Of a stretch of DNA of 53,893 bases, positions 26,307 through 35,207 are shown piece by piece. The position numbers and the translations under genes are program-made. The notes beneath the pieces were generated by a model. The model did no database searches. It saw nothing but the letters and a program-made list of their open reading frames with translations, and was not told the origin of the DNA. Every line of letters starts with the position of its first letter. The first letter of the stretch is position 1. Source of the stretch: Nitrosomonas sp. (GTDB taxonomy: Bacteria; Pseudomonadota; Gammaproteobacteria; Burkholderiales; Nitrosomonadaceae); NCBI GenBank assembly GCA_019745325.1, contig JAIETK010000027.1, positions 1 through 53,893 of the forward strand. Direction: 5' to 3'.

Positions 26307-27944
26307 ATGAATTTACGAAACGAATCCGGCAGGATTAATGATTTCATTCCTTTTAGCGGGCTAGATTCTGCAGATTTACCCCTGCCAGAAGCTGAAACTG
26401 GTGAACCGGATTGTGGAAGTAATTTTTCCAGAATTCAGTTTGTTTCCGGACTTATGCAGCCAAAGAGTGGCGCATTAAACTGCATCGACACGGAATTCCA
26501 CTTAAGATTACAAATTCTGGGTTGCTTGTACAATGTTTCTTGCGATATGCAAGCTGCTTGTTCCACGGATGATCTATTTCGCAAGCTGATTATGCATGTA
26601 TCCATGGTGTGGCAGCCAAGCGATGAAGTTTTTCCTTACTTGGAAATTGATGATCGATTCTTTATTCAGGATGAAGCGAAGGGAAGCTTAGGAAATAAGC
26701 TATCCGTTCCGGTTAAAGTGGATGGCGAGACTGTCGGACAATTGGGAATTTTTTATCAGCACATTGAGTATCCAAATAAAGCGGATTTTAATGTGCCGGA
26801 TTTTCTTAATAGCGTTGCTCAGGATATTGGCGCTTGGTTGCAGAGAAAGAAGTTTCGTGACATGGAATTCGCTTGCCTGAATGATATCCGGATGACCGAG
26901 CGAGCCATCAATGAGCATGCAATTGTTGCGATTACAGACTCATGCGGAAAAATCCAATATGTCAATCAGAAGTTTTGCGCAGTGTCGAAGTATTCAGCCG
27001 ATGAATTGATCGGACAAGATCACCGGATCATCAATTCCGGTTATCACACCGGGGATTTTTTTCGTAACTTGTGGTCGACAATATCCAAAGGAAAGATCTG
27101 GAAGGGGGAAATCAGGAATCGCGCAAAAGACGGCAGTTTTTACTGGGTTGATACCACCATCATTCCCTTTCTTGATGAGAACGGTTCCCCTTATCGATAT
27201 GTTGCAATCCGTACCGAAGTGACCGCGCATAAAAAGTTGGAAGCCAAAATGGAAGATCAAGTTGCGGAATTGGCGCGTTCCAATGACGAGCTTGAGCAAT
27301 TCGCCTATGTCGTTACCCACGATCTGCAGGAACCGTTGCGCGCCATCACCAGTTTTGTGCAGTTGTTGAAAAAATATTGTAACGACCGGCTGGATGAGCG
27401 AGCCAACGATTTGATAGCTCACGCAGTCGCCGGAGCAAATCGCATGCAGATGCTGATAGACGATTTGTTAACCTATGCACAGGTAAATTCCAGTCAAGCG
27501 ATGGTCGAAGTCGATTGCGGTCAACTGTTAAGTAACGTTCTGATTGATTTGTCAATTGTTATCGATGAGTGTGAAGCTACCGTTACCCATGATAAGCTTC
27601 CCGTGGTTAAGGGGATTCCTTTTCAATTAATTCAGTTATTTACTAACTTAATCAATAATGCGCTCAAGTTTAAAAGGGTGTATCCGCCTAAAGTTCATGT
27701 CGGGGTTAAAGAAAACCTGGATGAATGGGTTTTTGCGATAACCGACAACGGCATCGGCATAGAGGAGCAGTATTTAGATCGAATTTTCCGGGTGTTCCAG
27801 CGGCTGCACAGCCGCAAGGATTATTCAGGTACCGGTATCGGCTTGGCGATTTGTAAGAAAGTGGTCGAGCACCATGGCGGCAGGATATGGGTGGAGTCTG
27901 AATCCAATGTTGGATCGTCATTTTATTTCTCAATTCCAAAATAG
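26307..27944 (+). CDS. PAS-domain sensor histidine kinase
   Basis: A 545-residue soluble kinase with no membrane segment. The N-terminal GAF-like region is about 65-190, the PAS domain about 205-318 (AIVAITDSCGKIQYVNQKFC; WKGEIRNRAKDGSFYWVDTT). A short coiled linker leads to the DHp helix with phospho-acceptor His338 in YVVTHDLQEPLRAITSF. The ATPase domain has an N box (NLINNALKF), G1 (ITDNGIGIE), F box (IFRVFQRLH) and G2 (GTGIGLAICKKV). The His-Asp-Leu-x-Glu-Pro box is typical of phytochrome-like kinases. It is first in a four-gene run, 17 nt before a receiver gene, its likely partner. The signal sensed is unknown. Confidence 0.9.
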   Translation: MNLRNESGRINDFIPFSGLDSADLPLPEAETGEPDCGSNFSRIQFVSGLMQPKSGALNCIDTEFHLRLQILGCLYNVSCDMQAACSTDDLFRKLIMHVSMVWQPSDEVFPYLEIDDRFFIQDEAKGSLGNKLSVPVKVDGETVGQLGIFYQHIEYPNKADFNVPDFLNSVAQDIGAWLQRKKFRDMEFACLNDIRMTERAINEHAIVAITDSCGKIQYVNQKFCAVSKYSADELIGQDHRIINSGYHTGDFFRNLWSTISKGKIWKGEIRNRAKDGSFYWVDTTIIPFLDENGSPYRYVAIRTEVTAHKKLEAKMEDQVAELARSNDELEQFAYVVTHDLQEPLRAITSFVQLLKKYCNDRLDERANDLIAHAVAGANRMQMLIDDLLTYAQVNSSQAMVEVDCGQLLSNVLIDLSIVIDECEATVTHDKLPVVKGIPFQLIQLFTNLINNALKFKRVYPPKVHVGVKENLDEWVFAITDNGIGIEEQYLDRIFRVFQRLHSRKDYSGTGIGLAICKKVVEHHGGRIWVESESNVGSSFYFSIPK

Positions 27945-27961
27945 CAATAAAACAGATAGTT

Positions 27962-28408
27962 ATGAACGATCAAAAAATGAACTGCTCCAACGTGATCCTG
28001 ATTGTTGATGATAATCCCACAGATGCTATGTTGGTTCGAGAAGCTTTCGCATGCACTGATGGAAATACGGAGGTTTTTGTTGCCGAAGATGGTGTCTGTG
28101 CGCTGGAGTTTTTAAGAAAGCAAGACCCATATCTTCAAGCGCCCCGTCCCGATATTATTTTGCTGGATCTCAATATGCCCAGAAAAAACGGCATCGAGTT
28201 TTTGGCGGAAATGAAAGCCGATATTGATTTAAGAATCATCCCGGTTATTGTTTATACTTCCTCCGTTACGGATCAGGATATTAAAGCTGCCTTTCAAAAT
28301 TATGCGAATGGTTATATCAAAAAATCGGTTAATTTCGACGAATGTATTGAAGTTGCGAAATCCATCAAAGAGTTCTGGTTTTCCACGTCGATTCTTTGCA
28401 GATCTTGA
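27962..28408 (+). CDS. Single-domain response regulator (Rcp1-like)
   Basis: A 148-residue receiver with no output domain. It has the acidic pair DD at 16-17 (ILIVDDNPTDAML), phospho-acceptor Asp69 in LLDLNMPRKNG, the switch Thr in VYTSSV and Lys in YIKKSV. The extended loop LRKQDPYLQAPRPD before the beta-3 strand is typical of Rcp1-type receivers that serve phytochrome-like kinases. It would take phosphate from the upstream kinase and act by protein contact. It is 17 nt after the kinase gene and 6 nt before the next gene. Confidence 0.9.
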   Translation: MNDQKMNCSNVILIVDDNPTDAMLVREAFACTDGNTEVFVAEDGVCALEFLRKQDPYLQAPRPDIILLDLNMPRKNGIEFLAEMKADIDLRIIPVIVYTSSVTDQDIKAAFQNYANGYIKKSVNFDECIEVAKSIKEFWFSTSILCRS

Positions 28409-28414
28409 CCGGGT

Positions 28415-29872
28415 ATGACCAATTCCCAAATTCATATTCTGCTGATTGAGGACAATGAAACGGATGCCATTCTTGTGCAGAGCGATTTGCAGCAAGCAAT
28501 GGGCGATCAGGTTTCCGTTGTTCACGCCGAACGATTAAGTTCCGCACTGCAGTTCATTCAGGAACAATCGTTTGATTTGATTTTATCCGACCTTACTTTG
28601 CCTGACAGTGATGGGATTGAAACCATTAACCGTTTGCGCAAACAGGCAACCAGTATTCCAATTGCCGTATTATCTTTTCGTGATGATGAAAAACTTGCGA
28701 TCAAGTCGATTAAAGCGGGTGCACAGGATTATCTCGTTAAAGGCAGTCTGACAGAAGGCGTTCTTGCTCGCGTAATCCGTTATTCGATTGAACGAAAGCG
28801 TATCGAAGAAGGTGTCCGGAAAGCCCAGCAGCGTTTTCAGACCATCTTTGAAAAAGCACCGCTTGGCATTGCATTGATTAACTTGCAAACCGGCAATTAT
28901 TATGATGTCAATCCCAGGTATGCAGCGATCACTGGCAGAAGTGTGAATGACTTGCTTAAGGGTAACCAGTCCGATATTTTATACCCGGAGGATGTGCCGT
29001 CTTATCATAAGGATATTGAACTTTTCATCAATCAGCGGTCACAGGATTGCAAGATTGAGAAACGAATTTTGCGCCCGGATAAGGCTGTCATCTGGATCGA
29101 AATGTCGATTGTTCCTTTTGAAATCATAGCCAACAATGAAATATCTTACTTATGTATGATAGAGGATATTACGGAACGTAAACGCATGATCGAGAATTTG
29201 CGGCATTTGACAGCGCATTTGCAGGATGTCAGGGAAGAGGAAAGAACCCGGATTGGCCGTGAAATTCACGATGTGCTGGGAGGAACGTTAACCGTTCTGA
29301 AAATGGATTTGGACTGGCTTTCCAAGAAAATTACGGCAGACCCCATGCATGAGCGGATCGAATCACTTTATCAATTAACCGGGGAAGCAATTGAAACCGC
29401 GCGGCGGGTATCGGTCAATTTGCGTCCCAATGTACTCGATAACTTGGGGTTATATGGCGCCATTGAATGGTTGATCAGGGAATTTGAGCAGCGAACCAAT
29501 ATCCAATGTAACTTGGAATCCATGGTTGCTAATTTGTCATGTTTTAATAAGAGTTACGAGACCAGTATTTTCCGGATTATTCAAGAAATATTTATTAACA
29601 TTACGCGGCATGCGCAAGCCAGCAGGGTCGACATTGAACTGGCGGAAGAAAGCGGTGAAGCGGTGATAACGATCAGGGATAATGGTGTCGGAATTACGGA
29701 ATTTCAAATATTGAATCCTGAATCCTTTGGAATCATAGGCATGAATGAGAGAGCGCAGCAGCTGGGTGGAAAAATAAACATTATGGGAAGTCCGTCGGAA
29801 GGAAGTGTTGTAACATTGAGATTGCCGCTTGCGGTGGTGGCGACCAGTGACGGGGAATGCAAAAATGATTAA
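28415..29872 (+). CDS. Hybrid REC-PAS-histidine kinase of the NarX/HPK7 type
   Basis: A 485-residue protein. It starts with a receiver domain (IEDNETDAIL; Asp59 in LILSDLTLPDSDG; Lys in YLVKGS), followed by a PAS domain (about 140-265; FEKAPLGIALINLQTGNYYD) and a HisKA_3 dimerisation helix with His285 in EEERTRIGREIHDVLGG. The degenerate-type ATPase has IRDNGVGI and SFGIIGMNERAQQLGGKI. Kinases of this class pair with NarL/FixJ regulators, and one is encoded next, overlapping by 8 nt. An N-terminal receiver means the first kinase-receiver pair may feed into this one, giving a relay. Confidence 0.92.
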   Translation: MTNSQIHILLIEDNETDAILVQSDLQQAMGDQVSVVHAERLSSALQFIQEQSFDLILSDLTLPDSDGIETINRLRKQATSIPIAVLSFRDDEKLAIKSIKAGAQDYLVKGSLTEGVLARVIRYSIERKRIEEGVRKAQQRFQTIFEKAPLGIALINLQTGNYYDVNPRYAAITGRSVNDLLKGNQSDILYPEDVPSYHKDIELFINQRSQDCKIEKRILRPDKAVIWIEMSIVPFEIIANNEISYLCMIEDITERKRMIENLRHLTAHLQDVREEERTRIGREIHDVLGGTLTVLKMDLDWLSKKITADPMHERIESLYQLTGEAIETARRVSVNLRPNVLDNLGLYGAIEWLIREFEQRTNIQCNLESMVANLSCFNKSYETSIFRIIQEIFINITRHAQASRVDIELAEESGEAVITIRDNGVGITEFQILNPESFGIIGMNERAQQLGGKINIMGSPSEGSVVTLRLPLAVVATSDGECKND

Positions 29873-30497
29873 TGTTTTGATTGCTGATGACCATGCTTTA
29901 TTTCGAGACGGCTTAAAAAGAATTTTCAGCGAAACGGATGATATCGAAGTGATTGCCGAGGCGGTGGATGGCAAGGATATCATCAAGAAAGCAAGGGAGT
30001 TCAAGTGGGACGTGGCGTTGCTGGATATCAATCTACCCGATATGAACGGCTTGGATATCCTGAAGCGGATAATTTCCACGAATGCGTCATCCTGTGTTTT
30101 GGTGCTGAGCATGTATCCGGAAGAAGAATACGCCATACGGGCTATTCGCTCTGGTGCATCGGGGTATTTAACAAAAGACAGTCCGACCGATCAACTGATT
30201 CATGTCATTAGGAGGCTCTCGAAGGGCGGAAAATATGTGAATCCGGAGTTGGCGGAAAAACTATTGTTTAATCCATCCATGGATTCTGCGGAGTTACTTC
30301 ATACGACCTTCTCTGACCGCGAATTTCATGTATTTAAATTGATTGTTGCCGGTGAATCTTTAACATCAATTGCCAGCAAGCTGTCGTTAAGTGTGAAAAC
30401 GGTCAGTACTTACCGTTCCCGCATACTGGAAAAGATGAATATGAAGAATAATGCGCAGCTGGTCCGCTATGCGATCCAACACAAGCTGGTGGAATAA
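29865..30497 (+). CDS. NarL/FixJ-family response regulator
   Basis: A 210-residue regulator. The receiver has the acidic pair in IADDHALFRDG, Asp54 in ALLDINLPDMNG and Lys in YLTKDS. The LuxR-type helix-turn-helix is at about 145-208 (FSDREFHVFKLIVAGESLTS; SVKTVSTYRSRILEKMNM). It would bind DNA as a dimer when phosphorylated by the hybrid kinase. ATG at 29865 (MINVLIADDHALF) has GGGGAATGC just upstream and overlaps the kinase gene end, showing translational coupling. Targets are unknown. It converges with the hydrolase gene, with a 23-bp gap. Confidence 0.93.
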   Translation: MINVLIADDHALFRDGLKRIFSETDDIEVIAEAVDGKDIIKKAREFKWDVALLDINLPDMNGLDILKRIISTNASSCVLVLSMYPEEEYAIRAIRSGASGYLTKDSPTDQLIHVIRRLSKGGKYVNPELAEKLLFNPSMDSAELLHTTFSDREFHVFKLIVAGESLTSIASKLSLSVKTVSTYRSRILEKMNMKNNAQLVRYAIQHKLVE

Positions 30498-30520
30498 TAG
30501 ATTGAGCAGTGGTGGAGTGG

Positions 30521-31159
30521 TTATTGTGTTCTTTCTGAAAAGTACTTCCAAATCAGCCTTCTGAGTGTCATTAATTTCCCGTGAAAGAAATGTCCGGCAC
30601 CCGGAATAACGACAACGGGTTGTGATGCAGGTTCAGCCCATGCCAGCACTTCCTGGGGCAAAACGATGTCATCTTTATCGCCCTGAATAATTAAAGCACA
30701 TTGCGTGGTGCCGGGGATCATCGGCGCATTCAGTTTCGCGACCGAAGGCGCAATCAAGATGAGAAATTCCGGCGCCAGTTCTTTTGCGGCAAATAATTGT
30801 ACGGCGCCCCCAAACGAAAATCCCGCCAAGAGTAGCGGCAGATCGGCAAAATGATTGCCGAATTGTTCGCGGATTGCTTGCGTGACTGCCACGGCATCTT
30901 CTATTTCGCCGGCTCCATGTGCGAAAGTACCTTCGCTTTGACCAACACCGCGGAAATTAAATTTGACGGTTATAAAATCCAGTTCCAGCAGAGTTGTGAA
31001 TACAGTTTGCACAACTTTATTGTCCATCGTTCCGCCATGAAGCGGGTGAGGGTGCGCAATGATGCCGATGCCTCTTGGATTCGAGGACGGTTCGCCCAGA
31101 ACGGCTTCGAGTTTCCCGGCAGGTCCGCTAATAGAAAACTTTCGATGGGCAATTGACAA
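30521..31159 (-). CDS. Small alpha/beta hydrolase
   Basis: A 212-residue alpha/beta hydrolase of the COG2945/dienelactone-hydrolase-like group: IIAHPHPLHGGTMDNKVV, FNFRGVGQSEG, nucleophile elbow GFSFGGA (Ser), acid in QGDKDDIVLP and His in PGAGHFFHG. Substrate unknown. The start is taken as TTG at 31159 (MSIAHRKFSISGPAGKL), since no ATG lies early enough and GGGTAA is upstream. It follows the ferredoxin gene by 36 nt, probably in one transcript. Confidence 0.85.
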   Translation of the reverse strand: MSIAHRKFSISGPAGKLEAVLGEPSSNPRGIGIIAHPHPLHGGTMDNKVVQTVFTTLLELDFITVKFNFRGVGQSEGTFAHGAGEIEDAVAVTQAIREQFGNHFADLPLLLAGFSFGGAVQLFAAKELAPEFLILIAPSVAKLNAPMIPGTTQCALIIQGDKDDIVLPQEVLAWAEPASQPVVVIPGAGHFFHGKLMTLRRLIWKYFSERTQ

Positions 31160-31195
31160 GTTATTTACCCGGTTAGCAGTAGAGACGGCTGGTTA

Positions 31196-31504
31196 TCAAA
31201 TCTTGAGCCGTTCGACGATGTTACCTTTGATTAGATGCTCATCGATGATTTCATCAATGTCATCTTTATCAATATAGGTATACCAAGTTTCTTCCGGGTA
31301 AACGACAATGACCGGTCCCTCGTCACAGCGATCCAGACAACCGGCAGTATTGACGCGAATCTTCTTTTTGCCATCCAGTTTTAACGATTTAATACGTTGC
31401 TTGGCATAATCGCGCAGCTCTTGAGCACAAAAATTATTACAACATGCTGCGCCGCCTTCACGCTGATTGGTGCAGAAAAAGACATGATATTGGTAATAGC
31501 TCAT
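31196..31504 (-). CDS. Thioredoxin-like [2Fe-2S] ferredoxin
   Basis: A 102-residue protein of the thioredoxin-fold 2Fe-2S ferredoxin family: YYQYHVFFCTNQREGG with Cys11, ACCNNFCAQEL, and TAGCLDRCDEGPVIVVYPE. These supply the cluster ligands and the typical C-terminal VVYPEETWYTYIDKDDIDEI pattern. It would be a cytoplasmic electron carrier. ATG at 31504 is preferred over a GTG nine codons upstream because MSYYQYHVFFC is the family N-terminus. It is the first gene of a pair with the downstream hydrolase; no partner oxidoreductase is adjacent. Confidence 0.9.
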   Translation of the reverse strand: MSYYQYHVFFCTNQREGGAACCNNFCAQELRDYAKQRIKSLKLDGKKKIRVNTAGCLDRCDEGPVIVVYPEETWYTYIDKDDIDEIIDEHLIKGNIVERLKI

Positions 31505-31884
31505 GGGTATGTCAGTGATGGAAACGAACACGGTTAGTTTAACGCAATTTGACGGATTCCTGAACAGGCAGGTGTTCTATCATGGATGCGGGATTTGTCG
31601 TTGATTGGAAACAATATTGTCTACTTCGGAGAGCTGATTTGCTGATTTGACAAACCCGTTGAATTCCAGTACTTTCGCAGGGAATTTATAGCGTGTGTCC
31701 TTTTTTCAAAACTTGCAAATGTTAGCGATAACGTTTGTCAGCGAACCGGTTGAACATAATCAGTTGAAAAGCAGCATTTTCCAGAATTCCGTATGATGAT
31801 AGCATTTCCAATGCTGCGAGCGCATTTTGCGGAGCCGTGGATTTGTTGCATGCAAGAGTGAAACCGGCATAACCAGGATATAAC
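31505..31884. other. Intergenic region before the glycan cluster
   Basis: 380 bp between the ferredoxin gene (minus) and the first wbqC (plus). It should hold both promoters. I see no gene, RNA or strong inverted repeat in it. Confidence 0.5.
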
Positions 31885-32586
31885 ATGAAGAAGGTTGCGA
31901 TATTGCAGTCGAACTATATTCCTTGGAAAGGCTACTTTGACATCATTGCCGCAGTCGATGAGTTTATCGTCTATGATGACGTGCAATATACGAAGAACGA
32001 CTGGCGCAACAGAAATAAGATCAAGGTGAATGGTCAAGTGCAGTGGTTAACGATCCCGGTGCGCCACAGCGTCTCAGACAAAATTTGCGATGTGAAGGTA
32101 TCTTTTGACAACTGGCACGTCAAGCATTGGAAGACGCTGCAAATCAATTATGGCCGTGCAGCGGCATTCCGGGAAACAGCGGAATTTGTTGAAGAACTGT
32201 ACCGGTCGCCACGGTCGCTTTATTTAAGCGAAATCAACGTGGATTTTATCCGCTCGATCAATCGCTTTCTTGGTATTGATACGATGATGACTCAATCGTC
32301 CGATTATCACTGCAGCGGGGAAAGGTCGGAGCGGCTGGTTGCGCTATGCAAGGCGGCTGGCGCTGACTGTTACTTGAGTGGGCCAGCAGCGAAGTCTTAC
32401 CTGGATGTATCATTATTTGAGAAGGAAAAAATCACTGTTGAATGGATGGATTACTCGGGTTATCCGGAATATCCGCAGATGGAGGGGCCGTTTGAGCATG
32501 GCGTATCCATCCTCGATCTGATTTTTAATACCGGAAGTTCAGCCGGGTCATTTATGAAGTTTGTCAAACCGATAGCACACAGTTAA
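31885..32586 (+). CDS. WbqC-like family protein, paralogue 1
   Basis: A 233-residue WbqC-family protein: MKKVAILQSNYIPWKGYFDI, YDDVQYTKNDWRNRNKIKV, WLTIPV, KHWKTLQINYG, GADCYLSGPAAKSYLD and WMDYSGYPEYPQ. The family occurs in O-antigen and capsule loci, and its biochemical role is not settled. The signature is conserved enough that an enzymatic role on a sugar is probable. The gene opens a plus-strand run (FAD protein, methyltransferase, glycosyltransferase). A second copy at 36991-37713 aligns without gaps along almost the whole length. Confidence 0.88.
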   Translation: MKKVAILQSNYIPWKGYFDIIAAVDEFIVYDDVQYTKNDWRNRNKIKVNGQVQWLTIPVRHSVSDKICDVKVSFDNWHVKHWKTLQINYGRAAAFRETAEFVEELYRSPRSLYLSEINVDFIRSINRFLGIDTMMTQSSDYHCSGERSERLVALCKAAGADCYLSGPAAKSYLDVSLFEKEKITVEWMDYSGYPEYPQMEGPFEHGVSILDLIFNTGSSAGSFMKFVKPIAHS

Positions 32587-32601
32587 TGGGGGAGTTGTTT
32601 T

Positions 32602-34047
32602 ATGATCGAAAGCGTGACGAAAGGTAAAGTTGTTATTGCAGGCGCGGGGATGACCGGTCTGATGATGGCGCTTCGGATTAAACAGCTTGATCCGGATATC
32701 GGGGTGGTTATCTTCGACAGAGCCGACCGGCCGGGTGGTATGTATCAAAGTATCGAATACCCTGACGGCAGGTTATTTGATTATGGAATGCATCTTATCT
32801 ATGAGTCCTGCAATCCTGATGTGGATAATCTCTACCGTGAAGTGATGGATGAACGGGACTGGCACATTCATGAAAATAACGAGAAAGATATTGCCGGGTT
32901 GTATTTCCGGGGACGATTGCAGAATTATTCTCATTACGTCGACTTAAGAGCATCCGGCGATGTTGAAAAGAAGCGATTTCTTGGTGACTTCATGCTGAAT
33001 CTGGGGGAAGGCGCTAAAGATTGCGGGCGCTCGGGGTGGCAGTTCTTGTTGAATCAGTTTGGAAACGAAATCGTTGAGTCGGTGCATCGGCCGCTTATCC
33101 AATCGTTGTATGGCGTTAATATTGAAGAGATTGACCGGTTCGCGATTAAGGCAACAGCGCTGGAACGGGTTGTTTTGTTTGATCCGGACACGATGCTCGA
33201 CCTGATGAAATCCGACAGGATCCGGTCGCGCTTAGCATTTCCGGATCAACTGAATCTGCCGCCATACCGTACCAATCATCAGAAAGCGTTATATCCCAAG
33301 CAGTTTGGTATGAAGCACTATGTCGACCGATTGGTGGATACCTTGCAACAGCGTGGCGTGGAGATTTTGACGAATATCGCCGGAATGTCATTGCATTGTT
33401 CTGATGATCAAGTGGATTCGATTACAATTAACGATAAGAAAGGCGATTCCCGGAAGATTCCGGTTCAAACATTGTTCTGGTCGATAGGCTGGCCGAGTTT
33501 GGGGCATGCGCTAGGTACTGATATGTCCGGTATTGGCAAGCCAGCTGGAACGAGAGTCATTTTCGCTAATTTCGTGTTCGATCAGATGCCGCTGATGGAT
33601 CGGCTTTACTATTTTTATTGTTACGACCCGGGTTTTGCGGCATTCCGCGTTACGAATTATGTGAATTATTGTCCGGCTGCGGCGGCCGATGGCTTTCCGG
33701 TCTGCGTCGAGCTTTGGCCTTCCCGCTTGGGGCTGGATGCTAAAAATTTATCAGATGAACAATGTCTTGCCTTGGCATTGGATGAATTGCGCCGCTTTGG
33801 TGTGATTACGGAAAAGCATACACTTAAATTCTCGGCGATTGAAAACAAAGGTGGGGAATTTCCACTGCCGTCAGTCGCCAACGTAACCGCTATCGAGGAA
33901 ATTAAAAAGCGGGTGCTTAGCAAGAAAATGAGAAATATAGCAGTGACAGGGATCATGGCAAGCGATGATTTGTTTTTTATTCCGGATATCTTGAATCATG
34001 CTTTCTCAGTCATTGAAAAAACTTTTACAGGTGAAAACAAACTATGA
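32602..34047 (+). CDS. FAD/NAD(P)-binding amine-oxidase-like protein
   Basis: A 481-residue flavoprotein-like protein with an N-terminal Rossmann dinucleotide fold (VVIAGAGMTGLMMALRIKQL; acidic end of beta-2 in VVIFDRADRPGGMY), as in the protoporphyrinogen oxidase/UDP-galactopyranose mutase-like superfamily. It has a C-terminal FAD-contact-like stretch (NIAVTGIMASDDLFFIPDIL). In a glycan cluster this suggests oxidation or mutase chemistry on a nucleotide sugar, but the exact reaction is not evident. GGGGGAG precedes the ATG by about 8 nt. The stop overlaps the next start by 4 nt. Confidence 0.8.
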   Translation: MIESVTKGKVVIAGAGMTGLMMALRIKQLDPDIGVVIFDRADRPGGMYQSIEYPDGRLFDYGMHLIYESCNPDVDNLYREVMDERDWHIHENNEKDIAGLYFRGRLQNYSHYVDLRASGDVEKKRFLGDFMLNLGEGAKDCGRSGWQFLLNQFGNEIVESVHRPLIQSLYGVNIEEIDRFAIKATALERVVLFDPDTMLDLMKSDRIRSRLAFPDQLNLPPYRTNHQKALYPKQFGMKHYVDRLVDTLQQRGVEILTNIAGMSLHCSDDQVDSITINDKKGDSRKIPVQTLFWSIGWPSLGHALGTDMSGIGKPAGTRVIFANFVFDQMPLMDRLYYFYCYDPGFAAFRVTNYVNYCPAAAADGFPVCVELWPSRLGLDAKNLSDEQCLALALDELRRFGVITEKHTLKFSAIENKGGEFPLPSVANVTAIEEIKKRVLSKKMRNIAVTGIMASDDLFFIPDILNHAFSVIEKTFTGENKL

Positions 34048-35207
34048 ATAGCGTTACCATTGAAAAATTACCCTTTTATTGGCGATTAAGCCCGTCCGGA
34101 GAACCTCGCAGTAACATCGTCAAGGATTTCTACCCGTTTGTCTTTTCCCAGCGGCCGGAATATGGACTGGTGATTCAGGAGCGCAACGAAGCGGTGCTGG
34201 AAGCGCTGGAAAAAATCTATCAACAGGAATATAACATTGGCTATTTGCAGGATACCTATGAGATTGCCAGGCAATATGGCGTCGATTTCATTCGGTTTCT
34301 TGACAAAGTGCTCGCTGATAATCCCGGAATTCACAAGGTGCTGGAAATCGGTTGCGGCGGCTGTGTTATTCTCGAAGGACTGATGAAACGGGGTTACGAT
34401 GTGGTTGGCGTTGATTCAAGCCCGTTTGCCGCAAAAGAAGGTGCAAAGAAAGGCGTGAAAGTGGTAACGGCTTTCTTCCCGACGCCGCTGGTAACAGAAA
34501 AGTTCGACCTGGCATTTCATGTAGACGTGCTTGAGCATATTCACAAGCCGCTGGAATTTCTCCAGCAAATCCGGGAAAACTTGAATCCGGATGGAATCGT
34601 CATCGTCAATGTACCGGATGCAACCGAAAGCATCGAAATCGGAGATATTTCGATGGCGATGCATCAACATCTTAATTATTTTACGGAAGATTCGCTATCG
34701 GCGATGTTACGCAGCGCCGGTTTTGATGTGCTGAGCGTTGTCAAGGCCGGCTATGGCGGATCGCTGTACGCCGCAGCGCGACGTTCAAAAGCTGCGGCAA
34801 CTGAGCAGCCGGAAGCTGTTGTTGATTTTTCATCACATGACCGTTTCCCGGAGCTGGCGAAGCGTGCGCTTTCAACCTTTGATCAGTTAGTAACGGATAT
34901 TCTGGCGGACAAATCTGCGAGTCTTGGATTTTATGTGCCATTGCGCACGTTGCCTTATATTGCCATGACTGGCCGTTTTTCTGGTTTTCGTTTTTTCGAT
35001 GACACTAATCACTGGCACTATCGGGAGTTCGACGGTGTACCGATAACAATTGAGAATTTTGCCGATTTGCAGAAAAAACCGGTTACGCATATGTTGATCA
35101 TGAGCTTAACGTTCGGTGATGTCATTCAGAAAAAAATTCATGCAAACTTCGATAACCAAATAAAAACTTATACTCTCTCAGAGATTGCGCGCGGAACGGC
35201 ATCATGA
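34044..35207 (+). CDS. Class I SAM-dependent methyltransferase
   Basis: A 387-residue protein with a class I methyltransferase core at about 95-210. Motif I VLEIGCGGCVILEGLMKRGY, motif II acidic VVGVDSSPFAAKEG, FHVDVLEHIHKPLEFL and NLNPDGIVIVNVPDA match the UbiG/C-methyltransferase style. The N-terminal about 95 residues and C-terminal about 120 residues are extra and not recognised; the C-terminal part (YVPLRTLPYIAMTGRFSGF) recalls the extra domain of sugar C-methyltransferases. It is likely to methylate a nucleotide sugar or glycan. It is coupled to both neighbours by ATGA overlaps. Confidence 0.85.
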   Translation: MNSVTIEKLPFYWRLSPSGEPRSNIVKDFYPFVFSQRPEYGLVIQERNEAVLEALEKIYQQEYNIGYLQDTYEIARQYGVDFIRFLDKVLADNPGIHKVLEIGCGGCVILEGLMKRGYDVVGVDSSPFAAKEGAKKGVKVVTAFFPTPLVTEKFDLAFHVDVLEHIHKPLEFLQQIRENLNPDGIVIVNVPDATESIEIGDISMAMHQHLNYFTEDSLSAMLRSAGFDVLSVVKAGYGGSLYAAARRSKAAATEQPEAVVDFSSHDRFPELAKRALSTFDQLVTDILADKSASLGFYVPLRTLPYIAMTGRFSGFRFFDDTNHWHYREFDGVPITIENFADLQKKPVTHMLIMSLTFGDVIQKKIHANFDNQIKTYTLSEIARGTAS

